From assembly GCA_027001815.1 (NCBI GenBank), contig JALTLT010000074.1, positions 1-24,946 of the forward strand: a stretch of DNA of 24,946 nt, written 5' to 3'. The translations under genes were made by a program, and so were the position numbers. The stretch's first letter is position 1, and the number at the start of each line of letters is the position of its first letter. This DNA comes from Gammaproteobacteria bacterium (GTDB taxonomy: Bacteria > Pseudomonadota > Gammaproteobacteria > JALTLT01). The notes below the pieces were generated by a model. The model made no database searches, was not told the origin of the DNA, and was given only the letters and a program-made list of their open reading frames with translations. Shown in pieces: positions 7,918 through 14,628 of the stretch.

Positions 7918-9902
7918 CAGAAATCCCTCCCCAGCACGACCCGGACGCTGAACTTGTCCCGCTCCGATCCGCCGAGACGACCCTCTGTATAGGTGCCCTC
8001 CGCCGTCAGGCGCAACTGGCGGAACGCCCAACTGAAACGGGTGGAGGCGATCCGGTCACGGCGCTCGAGGGTGCCGCCGTCGTCCTCCTCCCTGCGGATA
8101 TCGAAGGAGAGACGGGTCCGGCGCCACGGCCGTGCCTGGAGGCGTACCCCCACCCGTCGCAGATCGACGTCCTCTGGCGAATCGAGGTAGTCGGTGATAA
8201 TCCTTGCCGCCGAGAAACGCAGGGTGATGCGCCAGGGAAACGTCGCCTGCAGATAGGCATCGGCCATGGAACGGTCGTAGGGACCCACATCGGCGTCGTG
8301 ACGCTGAGTCTCCATCCGCCCCCCCGCCTGCCAGTCACGGGCGAAGGGATAGTCCAGACGCACGCCGGCCATCAGGTCGTCGACCGAGTTGAGTGGCAGG
8401 GTGGGCAGCCCCTCGCGCAAGGTCTGGCGCACCCGCCCATAGCGTGCATAGAGGTTCACGTGCTTCATGACCTGAAGATCCATGGCGATATCCTGGCTGA
8501 AGCTGTCGTAGAGAGCGGTTCCGCCCGTATAGTAGGTATAGTCCACCAATACCTCTTCTCCATCAAGGATATTGCCGGTGGCAATACGCTGGATCCAGGT
8601 GGTGGCACCGATGACGAAGATCCGGTAGTCACTCCCCTCCACGAACTGCTGGGTGCGATCCTCGTTCCAGACCTCGATGGTGGTGACATCGATGAACTCG
8701 CGGGAGAGTGCCACCTCCTGCTGTCCCTCCAGTACGACCCGCTCGCCGTACACGGGGATGGTTTCGGCGTCGGCCTGTCGGTCGTAACGTTCATAACCCA
8801 GGTTGGCGGAGAGATTCAGCAGACCGACGGCGGTGTCACGCCGATAGCTCACGAGACCCACGGCCGAGAGTGTGGAGAGGCTCATGCCGGTGGTCTCATT
8901 GCGCCCTCCCTTGAACCGTCCTCCCGCGCTCCAGCGATCGCTCGGGCGGTAGTCGATGGACATGGCCAGAGAATGGTCGCGGGTATCGGTCGCCTCCTGG
9001 CTGCGATCGAGGTAGGTATAACTGTAACTGGAGGTGAGGGCATCCGAATGGATCCAGCGGATCCGGGGTGCGAAGCGGATCTCCCGGAGACGCGGCTGAT
9101 CGTCCCGCTCGTACCACGAAAGGAGGTTGAAGCTGCGGATCTGTCGCCGTTCCCCGAACAGGTATTCTCCCTGCAGTTCGAGATTGCGGGTGATGTAGCG
9201 GTTGGGGATGATCGGCAGCTCCGTGGCACCACTGCGCGAGTCGCTCTGGTACCAGTTCCAGGTTGCCTGCGCATGACCATCGTCTCCGAGGGCCATCGAG
9301 GCGTTGAAGGCCGCCTGGTCCACCCTGTCGTCGATCAGCCGCGTCAGGCCGGAGCCTTCGGTCGTGCTGCGTGACACGTTCATGTTCATCAGAACGGGGG
9401 TCAGCGGCTGGCGCAGGGAGAGCCCCACGCCATAGTGGTCGTTGACCACCACGAAGCGATCCGAAAGGCTCGGCGAGACCGACGAGGTTTTCCGGTCGTA
9501 GAAGAACTCGACCGGGTAGGGTTTCTTCTCGAGAATGAACGCGTGACTGGTGATGTTGACGCGGGTGCTCCGGGAATCCCGCTGACCGGTGTTGGTGTCC
9601 AGATCCTCCTGGAAGAGAATCGGCCCACCGCCGAAGTCGAAGCGCAGGAAGTTGGGATGGTAGACATACCCATGGGTCAGGATGAAGAGCTCCTGCTCGC
9701 GCGTGGAGCCATCCGTCCAGCTCGTCTCCACGCCGTTCACCGAGGAGGAGATATCGTCCATCAGGTAGCGCAGCTCGAGATGACCCTCCGTGGAGGTGAT
9801 CCGCAGCGGTGCGATCTCCTGCGCCTGCAGGGAGAATGCGCCGAGACACAACAGCAGCGTCCCTCCCCTCCCCAGCATGTTTGTGACATTACCCCATGGC
9901 AC
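7917..9902 (-). CDS. Outer-membrane beta-barrel protein, candidate electron-conduit porin
   Basis: 661 residues from a GTG at 9902 with GAGGGAGG 7 bases upstream; an ATG 8 codons later is the alternative. Signal peptide to about residue 27 (LLLCLGAFSLQA). The mature protein is a long series of short amphipathic strands with alternating aromatic and polar residues (for example VYHPNFLRFDFGGG, SYSYTYLDRSQ, VNLYARYGRVRQT) and ends in Phe (VVLGRDF), the usual outer-membrane assembly signal. No CXXCH and no CXXC, so it carries no heme. An inserted non-barrel region (about 395-455, with YRIFVIGATTWIQRI) may be a plug or beta domain. Its size and place between two NHL lipoproteins and multiheme cytochromes fit the barrel of a porin-cytochrome conduit such as MtrB/PioB/OmbB; homology to those is not evident by eye. 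Confidence 0.8.
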   Translation of the reverse strand: MPWGNVTNMLGRGGTLLLCLGAFSLQAQEIAPLRITSTEGHLELRYLMDDISSSVNGVETSWTDGSTREQELFILTHGYVYHPNFLRFDFGGGPILFQEDLDTNTGQRDSRSTRVNITSHAFILEKKPYPVEFFYDRKTSSVSPSLSDRFVVVNDHYGVGLSLRQPLTPVLMNMNVSRSTTEGSGLTRLIDDRVDQAAFNASMALGDDGHAQATWNWYQSDSRSGATELPIIPNRYITRNLELQGEYLFGERRQIRSFNLLSWYERDDQPRLREIRFAPRIRWIHSDALTSSYSYTYLDRSQEATDTRDHSLAMSIDYRPSDRWSAGGRFKGGRNETTGMSLSTLSAVGLVSYRRDTAVGLLNLSANLGYERYDRQADAETIPVYGERVVLEGQQEVALSREFIDVTTIEVWNEDRTQQFVEGSDYRIFVIGATTWIQRIATGNILDGEEVLVDYTYYTGGTALYDSFSQDIAMDLQVMKHVNLYARYGRVRQTLREGLPTLPLNSVDDLMAGVRLDYPFARDWQAGGRMETQRHDADVGPYDRSMADAYLQATFPWRITLRFSAARIITDYLDSPEDVDLRRVGVRLQARPWRRTRLSFDIRREEDDGGTLERRDRIASTRFSWAFRQLRLTAEGTYTEGRLGGSERDKFSVRVVLGRDF

Positions 9903-9944
9903 ACCCTCGCCTCCCTCTCATCGGAGCCCAACCGGGGCCGGGGA

Positions 9945-11042
9945 CTATGGATACTCCATTCCCTTCATGCGGCCGAAACCGTAGACGGTGATCTTGTTGG
10001 GACCGAACTGGTTGGCAACGAGAATGACGTACTCGAGCTGGAATCCGGGGGCTGCGTAGGACTGGAAGACGCCGGCATTCTCGTAGTCGATCTCCACGTC
10101 GGTCGGGAGGTTGAGCTGTCCCGGCTCATTGCCCGGCTCACCATAGAAGAGGAGCAGGTGACCGTCCGGCGCAAACATCTGGATCGTCTGGAAGGCGGCG
10201 TCCACCACGTGAATCCTCCCGTCCCTGTCTACGGTCACCCCCTTGGGACGTGCGAACTGCCCGAGAGCGCGACCGAGACCGCCATAGCTGCGGATATAGT
10301 CCCCCTCCAGGGTATACACATCGAGCCGGAAGTTGCCGGTATCGCTGATGTAGAGGCGGTTGTCGGGCCCTACCGCCAGGTTGGTGGGATACATCAGGAA
10401 ACCGGGCTCCGCCCCCACGGAACCGAACTTGTAGAGGAGCTCGCCGGTCTCCTTGTCCAGCACCTGGATGTTGTGGTGGGCCAGATCGGAGACGAACAGC
10501 CTGTTGTCGACGATCTCCACATCACCAGGCTTGAACTGCCCCTCCTCGCCGAAGGCCCGCAGAAAACGCTCCTCGCGATCGAAGACCAGTACCTGCTCAC
10601 GCTGGGTATCGGTGATGTACTTGTTGCCGTCCTCGTCGATGACGATGTTGATCGGCTTGCGCATCGCTCCGCCGCCCCCGCCAAAGACGACCCTGTACTG
10701 GCGATTGACCAGGTCGAAGATGACATATCCTGGCCCGCGGGTGTCCACCGCGTAGATCTTCCCGTCGTAGAGCGCCACGCCATAAGGCTTTTCGATCTCC
10801 CGCTCCGACTGCTCCTTTTCTCCGAGAACGAACTTGGCGAAACCATCCTTCTTCACGGCGATGTCGCTCTCTTTCGAGAAGGAGGTGAGATACTGGATGC
10901 GCGGTGGATTCGGCAGGGGAGGATAGAAGAGTGCAGAGGGCTTTTCCGCCTCGGGGGGCCGGGTTTCGGTCGTGCCGCAACCCGCGATAAGGGGGGGGAG
11001 AAGCATCAGAGTGATCAGGGCGGTCTTGGTCTTGTTGTTCAT
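9945..11042 (-). CDS. NHL-repeat beta-propeller lipoprotein
   Basis: 365 residues from the ATG at 11042, preferred because it gives a normal lipoprotein signal MNNKTKTALITLMLL...IAGC (C22). An ATG at 11090 adds 16 residues and has a better ribosome site (AGGAAG, 4 bases away), so the start is uncertain. About six NHL blades follow: KIYAVDTRG, NKYITDTQREQVLVFD, NRLFVSDLAHHNIQVLD, NRLYISDTGNFRLDVYT, GRIHVVDAAFQTIQMF and a divergent last blade. It is a paralogue of the lipoprotein at 6883-7917. It is the first gene after the tetraheme cytochrome and its hairpin, and precedes the barrel by 42 bases. Lower expression than the cytochrome is expected from that hairpin. Proposed role: cell-surface scaffold or anchor for the cytochromes (inference). 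Confidence 0.88.
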   Translation of the reverse strand: MNNKTKTALITLMLLPPLIAGCGTTETRPPEAEKPSALFYPPLPNPPRIQYLTSFSKESDIAVKKDGFAKFVLGEKEQSEREIEKPYGVALYDGKIYAVDTRGPGYVIFDLVNRQYRVVFGGGGGAMRKPINIVIDEDGNKYITDTQREQVLVFDREERFLRAFGEEGQFKPGDVEIVDNRLFVSDLAHHNIQVLDKETGELLYKFGSVGAEPGFLMYPTNLAVGPDNRLYISDTGNFRLDVYTLEGDYIRSYGGLGRALGQFARPKGVTVDRDGRIHVVDAAFQTIQMFAPDGHLLLFYGEPGNEPGQLNLPTDVEIDYENAGVFQSYAAPGFQLEYVILVANQFGPNKITVYGFGRMKGMEYP

Positions 11043-11135
11043 GGCCTGTATCCCGAAATCCCGCTTTTCCGGTGTCGTTGCCTCAACCATACCACTTCCT
11101 GAGCGGCCGCGAAAATTACATCGTCAAGCCCCCCT

Positions 11136-11165
11136 CCGGTCCGGCCACATGGGTGGCCGGACCGG
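11136..11165 (-). terminator. Strong intercistronic hairpin after the tetraheme gene
   Basis: Perfect 13-base inverted repeat CCGGTCCGGCCAC/GTGGCCGGACCGG with a 4-base loop, 30 bases after the tetraheme stop codon. No T-run follows directly on the minus strand; the nearest is a TTTT about 20 bases on. It is better read as a partial terminator or 3'-end mRNA stabiliser that makes the cytochrome message more abundant than the downstream genes. Confidence 0.7.
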
Positions 11166-11195
11166 TGCTCCTTGCTGCTTCAGACGGATAGGATG

Positions 11196-11867
11196 CTACT
11201 TGTTGTGGCAGGTGAGGCAGAGTTGGCTGCCCGACTTGGTGATGCGCAGCAACGGCGTCGACTGGACGAAGTTGTTGTGCACATCGTGGCAGCTCGCACA
11301 CTGCAGCTCTCCGGCATAGAGCATGACGCTGTCGATGGTCCCGGTCTTGGTCTGACCACCCGAACCGATGGTCACGTTGGTCGTGGCCGGGTCGTGCAGT
11401 CCGGGATCGGTGGTGGACAGCGCCGAATCGTAGGTGAACGAGATAGGGTGATCGTCGTTCAGATTGCCGTTGAGGCCGATCGCCTTGCTGCCACCCATGA
11501 AGTTGTTGCCATTCTTTCCACCGAAGCTGTCGATGGCCACCGTGCCGTCATGGCAGGAGAGGCAGAGACGCGAACTGCCGGTGGGCTGCTGGATGGTTGC
11601 CGCACCATCGAAGCTCGGGCTGCTGTAGAGGGTGAAGGTCTGAGTCGTGACCTCGTGGTTCCACAGCGGTGCGGCGGTCACCGAGGTATCGGCGTTATGG
11701 GGGGTATGACACACTACACAGATCTCCCCGCTGGGGTTCCACCCCTCCTGGGAGAAATCATGGGGGGATCCCACGATGGTGCCCGCCGACGCCCACCCGG
11801 CGGCGAGCGACATGGCCAGACCGGCTGTTCCCGCTACTAACGAGTCAATCACTTTGTTTGTCTTCAT
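11196..11867 (-). CDS. Small tetraheme cytochrome c, OmcE-like candidate nanowire subunit
   Basis: 223 residues. Signal peptide with cleavage after about A28 (AGWASA). Four CXXCH motifs: C50, C102, C190 and C217. Six further His (H36 SPHD, H57 TPHN, H71 LWNH, H140 DDHP, H158, H197 DVHN) are enough for bis-His ligation of all four hemes. The order SPHD - ICVVCHTPHNA - APLWNHE - SSRLCLSCHDGTVA - DDHPISFTYDSAL - ECASCHDVHN-like - LCLTCHNK, ending at the last heme, is what I know from OmcE-type cytochromes, which in Geobacter polymerise into extracellular heme filaments. Strong RBS (GGGGAGGG). First gene of the cluster, with its own leader and a hairpin behind it, as expected for a highly made structural subunit. 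Polymerisation is inferred, not shown; a soluble periplasmic carrier is the alternative. Confidence 0.85.
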   Translation of the reverse strand: MKTNKVIDSLVAGTAGLAMSLAAGWASAGTIVGSPHDFSQEGWNPSGEICVVCHTPHNADTSVTAAPLWNHEVTTQTFTLYSSPSFDGAATIQQPTGSSRLCLSCHDGTVAIDSFGGKNGNNFMGGSKAIGLNGNLNDDHPISFTYDSALSTTDPGLHDPATTNVTIGSGGQTKTGTIDSVMLYAGELQCASCHDVHNNFVQSTPLLRITKSGSQLCLTCHNK

Positions 11868-12174
11868 TGCAAGGGCCCTCCCCTGTTGTGCAATGTCTGC
11901 GATAGAGATGACGACGTTCGTGTACGACTCTTACGGCTACTCGCCCCCGACAGCCGACTCCACTGTCGGAGAGGTCTTGCGACGGGCCCGTATCGTTCTT
12001 CCACGACCGGGTCCTCTAGTGGTGTTTCCATGATGCGACCGATTCCTTCCTGGCCGCCCTCGGGCATCCAATGCCCATTCCCGTTGTTTATGTTTTCCCA
12101 GATATGGATTGAGGTTTCATTGACGCACATCAACATAGTGAAAGCAAGGATATTGGAAATGAAGAAAATTCTTA
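11868..12174 (-). promoter_or_regulatory. AT-rich promoter region and structured 5' leader of the cytochrome cluster
   Basis: About 300 bases without a convincing gene between the terminator-like hairpin at 12175-12203 and the tetraheme start. The far part (12081-12174) is clearly AT-rich against its surroundings and is where I expect the promoter, but I found no good -35/-10 pair or sigma-54 GG/GC site. The near part holds small perfect stems: GGGCAT/ATGCCC at 12062-12076, and CCGACAG/CTGTCGG at 11947-11969. The RBS GGGGAGGG is at about 11877-11884. A frame of 90 codons (11864-12136) crosses it but has no RBS and overlaps the real start. Confidence 0.5.
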
Positions 12175-12203
12175 AGGAATCTCTGATCTGTTCAGAGATT
12201 CCT
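12175..12203 (-). terminator. Hairpin with T-rich tail, end of the heptaheme unit
   Basis: Perfect 12-base stem AGGAATCTCTGA/TCAGAGATTCCT with a 5-base loop. On the minus strand it is followed by TTAAGAATTTTCTT, giving a Rho-independent terminator-like structure about 107 bases after the stop of the 12310-12864 gene. The low GC stem makes it a weak terminator; an operator for the adjacent promoter is the other reading. Confidence 0.65.
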
Positions 12204-12309
12204 CAATCGACGGGATGTCGCGCAGGCGGGCGATGTGCGGTTTTCACTGGTAAACGGGGGAGAAGGGGGGGCACGTGACATCCGCCGACAGGGGGGCAAG
12301 CGGCGATGA

Positions 12310-12864
12310 TCAGCCATCGAGAGGTTTCGGAGCCACCTCGCGTCGGTGCAGCATCTTCGAATCCATTTCCTGCAGTACCCGGCAGGCCGCCTTCATATCT
12401 CCCCTGTCGAGTGCAGAGACGGCACTCCCGACCACCTGACGAACGGTCGTTTCCTCCCGACGAACCCCCTCCATGAGGCGTGTCGCCTCCCGCAGCAGAG
12501 GATGGGAAGGAGCGACCGCTTCCGGGCTCGCATCTCCCCGCAGGATCGAGGCGAGAGGGCCGATCACCGCATCGACCCGCCTCTGCCAGCCCCAGAGCAC
12601 TGCGGCGAGCGCCATCACCTCCACCATCAGCAGGCCGGGCACCACCTCGAACAGCTCGTGCAGCAACAGCTCCCGCATGCTGGTGTCCGCGGGATGGGCC
12701 CGGTAGAACTGCGCCTCGACCGCCGCCGCGAGAGAGTGGTGGATCAGGAGGAGACCGCCTCCCAGTACAACCACCTGAATCACCAGCAGCAGACCGATCA
12801 GCCACCACTGGAGGCGCCGGTCGATGTAGTGGCGGCTCCGCCGCTCCTCGCCTTCTCCCTTCAT
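12310..12864 (-). CDS. Two-TM membrane protein with HAMP-like linker, no output domain
   Basis: 184 residues. Basic N-terminus, TM1 about 19-42, a short periplasmic loop of some 30 residues (HSLAAAVEAQFYRAHPADTS), TM2 about 73-93, then a cytoplasmic part starting WQRRVDAVIGPLASIL, which resembles the start of a HAMP linker, and helical residues to the end with DRGDMKAACRVLQEMDS. No kinase, cyclase or methyl-accepting domain follows. Same architecture as the protein encoded at 13720-14235, on the other side of the heptaheme gene. RBS GGGAG upstream. The layout (two sensor-like membrane proteins around a cytochrome) suggests a redox-related membrane complex or a signal relay, but function is unknown. 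Confidence 0.75.
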   Translation of the reverse strand: MKGEGEERRSRHYIDRRLQWWLIGLLLVIQVVVLGGGLLLIHHSLAAAVEAQFYRAHPADTSMRELLLHELFEVVPGLLMVEVMALAAVLWGWQRRVDAVIGPLASILRGDASPEAVAPSHPLLREATRLMEGVRREETTVRQVVGSAVSALDRGDMKAACRVLQEMDSKMLHRREVAPKPLDG

Positions 12865-12916
12865 GGCCGTTCTCTCCCGGAGTTGTTGCGCCCCCGCCGT
12901 GTAACGACACCGTTCA

Positions 12917-13723
12917 TTACAGACGATGGCACTCGAAACAGAGGCGGGATCCGTTGTTGGACATCACGAGCTGGCCGTGGCGACGGGTGTACCCCTTGTG
13001 GCAGGAGATACAGGCCACCCGACCTTCCGGCAGCCGTACCGCACGACTGACCAGGGATACCGGCCGATAGTCCGCCTGCCCCTCCACCCTGCGATAGGAG
13101 ACCCCCACGGGGTGGTTGAAGGCCTGTCCCGCATGACGAAGAATGCCTTCATGATCCACGTACATGGCGGCTCCCAGCAGGCCGTCCATATGGCACTCGA
13201 GGCACTGGCGCGTTGTCTCGTCGAGACCGTCCCCCACCGTTGCCCCCCCGCCGCCGGCAAGGTGTCCCAGGTCACCGATGGAGGTGCCCCCCTCGATCAT
13301 GGCGGCAAAGAAGGCTGGACGATGGCACGACTCGCACAGATCGCGCCCACGGCGCTCCCCCCTGAGCTTGCCCTTGCCCGCTCCATGGACCAGGTGGCAG
13401 GAACTGCAGGTGAGCTCACCGCCGGGCGAGAGGGGAAAGGCAGCATCGATGGGGCGTCCCGGCGTGAAACCGGTGGGATGACTGGAGGTGACCGCCGTGC
13501 TGTGGCATCTTCCGCACAGCGCCTCTTCACGGTCCACCAGACGCGCTGCATTCGCCAGGTTCACCCCCTCACCCGCCATGTGACAGGTACCGCACGTCTC
13601 CCCCTCCGGGTGCGCCACGGGAACCGGCACTGCCCCGCCGTCGACACTCCAGCGCAGCAGCAGTACCGCAGCCAGAATCGGCCAGGCGGCAAGCAGACGA
13701 TACCGTTCCAGCGCCCCCCTCAC
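12917..13723 (-). CDS. Heptaheme cytochrome c with N-terminal signal or anchor
   Basis: 268 residues from the GTG at 13723, which overlaps the stop of the preceding gene as GTGA. N-terminal hydrophobic segment about 10-25 (LLAAWPILAAVLLL), a signal peptide or single anchor with no clear cleavage motif. Seven CXXCH sites: C44, C70, C106, C130, C174, C238 and C262. Extra His residues (H82, H113, H154, H191, H197, H204, H249) can be distal ligands. Motifs such as CSSCHLVHG and a terminal CFECHRL after SNNGSRL place it in the doubled-CXXCH group. It is encoded between two HAMP-like two-TM proteins in a separate unit upstream of the main cluster. It may feed electrons to that cluster or act with its neighbours as a redox sensor (inference). 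Confidence 0.88.
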   Translation of the reverse strand: MRGALERYRLLAAWPILAAVLLLRWSVDGGAVPVPVAHPEGETCGTCHMAGEGVNLANAARLVDREEALCGRCHSTAVTSSHPTGFTPGRPIDAAFPLSPGGELTCSSCHLVHGAGKGKLRGERRGRDLCESCHRPAFFAAMIEGGTSIGDLGHLAGGGGATVGDGLDETTRQCLECHMDGLLGAAMYVDHEGILRHAGQAFNHPVGVSYRRVEGQADYRPVSLVSRAVRLPEGRVACISCHKGYTRRHGQLVMSNNGSRLCFECHRL

Positions 13724-14235
13724 CCGGCCCGCTCCCCCAGCACGGTCTCGCAGCGCTGCAGGATCTCCCGAAGACGATCGGGGATGACCTCCCCTTCGCT
13801 GCAGAGGGCCCTCGCCTCGCCAAGCAACCGTTCCAGTTCGGCGAGCCGCCGATCACGGGACGAGAGGATCTGCTCCACATCGTTCGCCAGTGTCTGGAGC
13901 CGGTCTCCGCGTCGGAGAGGCAGGCGCCGCCCCCCCTTCCGGGCCACCTCCAGGTTGCGACGTATCCGGTAGAGCGGACCCGCAATGCGGAAACTGCCGT
14001 AGAGGGCGGCCGCCCCGGTGATCAGGGCGGTCAGTGGCAGGAGGACCAGGGCAGCCACCACCAGCGCGGGGCCCAGCGCCGCCCGGGTCGCACCGCGGGC
14101 GCGAATCAGCTCGAAGTAGCCGTCCCCCCCCTCCTCCACCCCCAGAAACAGAACCAGCACCAGCACCACGCCGGAGAGGAGGGCAGTGGCCAGCAACACC
14201 CGCACGAGGATCAGGAAAGGGAGGGGCTGTTTCAT
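13720..14235 (-). CDS. Two-TM membrane protein with HAMP domain-like linker and coiled coil
   Basis: 171 residues. TM1 about 6-31, a short acidic periplasmic loop (GVEEGGDGYFELIRARG), TM2 about 56-79, then a HAMP-like segment from SFRIAGPLYRIRRNLE to DRLQTLANDVEQIL (80-124) and a short predicted coiled coil to the end. No catalytic output domain. First gene of the three-gene unit; RBS GGAG 7 bases before the ATG; stop overlaps the heptaheme start as GTGA, so the two are translationally coupled. HAMP linkers pass signals between membrane and cytoplasm in chemoreceptors and kinases, and stand-alone forms exist. Partner and signal are unknown; redox sensing via the coupled cytochrome is a hypothesis. 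Confidence 0.78.
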   Translation of the reverse strand: MKQPLPFLILVRVLLATALLSGVVLVLVLFLGVEEGGDGYFELIRARGATRAALGPALVVAALVLLPLTALITGAAALYGSFRIAGPLYRIRRNLEVARKGGRRLPLRRGDRLQTLANDVEQILSSRDRRLAELERLLGEARALCSEGEVIPDRLREILQRCETVLGERAG

Positions 14236-14330
14236 GAAGTGGCTCCGAGGGTACTACTCTGGAGCATCGTCAGGAGGGGAGATATCCTTTAGTCGACCGT
14301 CGAACGACGACCTCTTTTCACTGGCCTGCC

Positions 14331-14352
14331 CGCGGCACGGGGGAGTGCCGCG
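14331..14352. repeat. Perfect 8-base hairpin beside the MITE-like element
   Basis: CGCGGCAC/GTGCCGCG with a 6-base loop, in the 128 bases between the HAMP-protein start and the repeat element. It is followed on neither strand by a T-run. It may belong to the untranslated leader of the 14235 gene or be a remnant of the neighbouring repeat. No clear promoter was found in this gap. Confidence 0.4.
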
Positions 14353-14363
14353 ATCTCCGCAAA

Positions 14364-14525
14364 CAGGATGTTGAAAAAGGCCCTCCTGGCCTTTTTCAAC
14401 ACCGGAAGCCGAAAATGCAATTTCCGGCTTCCTCACGTTTTCGATGACCTGGCGTCATCGAAAACGGCGGTGCATCCATGCACCGCGGCACAAGCTGCCG
14501 AAAAACGGTGTTTTTCAACAGCCTG
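14364..14525. mobile_element. MITE-like 162-bp element with terminal inverted repeats and internal hairpins
   Basis: Left end CAGGATGTTGAAAAA (14364-14378) and right end TTTTTCAACAGCCTG (14511-14525) are inverted copies matching at 14 of 15 positions. Inside are consecutive perfect palindromes: 14370-14400 (GTTGAAAAAGGCC stem, 13-14 bases), GGAAGCCG/CGGCTTCC at 14404-14432, CGTTTTCGATGAC/GTCATCGAAAACG at 14436-14466, and GCGGTGCAT/ATGCACCGC at 14467-14486. No coding capacity. I see no exact target-site duplication (AAA lies near both ends). Probably a non-autonomous, genome-repeated element moved by a transposase encoded elsewhere. Confidence 0.7.
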
Positions 14526-14596
14526 CCAAATCACTGCCGGAACGCGGATGAAGCGGCTATTCCCGCTTTCCGCCATTCGAGGGGGAAGGGATGGCA

Positions 14597-14621
14597 GGGG
14601 CAGGCGCAAGACGCCCGCCCC
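14597..14621 (-). terminator. Candidate terminator hairpin after the 1182-residue protein gene
   Basis: GGGGCAGGCG/CGCCCGCCCC stem of 10 pairs with one A-C mismatch and a 5-base loop, 7 bases after the stop codon at 14629. No T-run follows on the minus strand, so termination would be weak or Rho-assisted. Confidence 0.45.
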
Positions 14622-14628
14622 CGGACCA

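Noticed and set aside
7090..7992. 300-codon plus-strand frame over the NHL lipoprotein
   Set aside because: Antiparallel shadow; the minus frame has a lipobox and six NHL blades.
11960..12050. Possible GEMM (c-di-GMP) riboswitch in the leader
   Set aside because: Fragments such as GGAAACACC and GTCGCAAGACC loosely recall the GEMM core, but the GNRA-capped hairpin and the exact core are missing. Needs a covariance-model search.
11864..12136. 90-codon minus-strand frame in the leader of the tetraheme gene
   Set aside because: No RBS, overlaps the real start and RBS of the tetraheme gene, and no recognisable domain; a leader peptide cannot be excluded but is unsupported.
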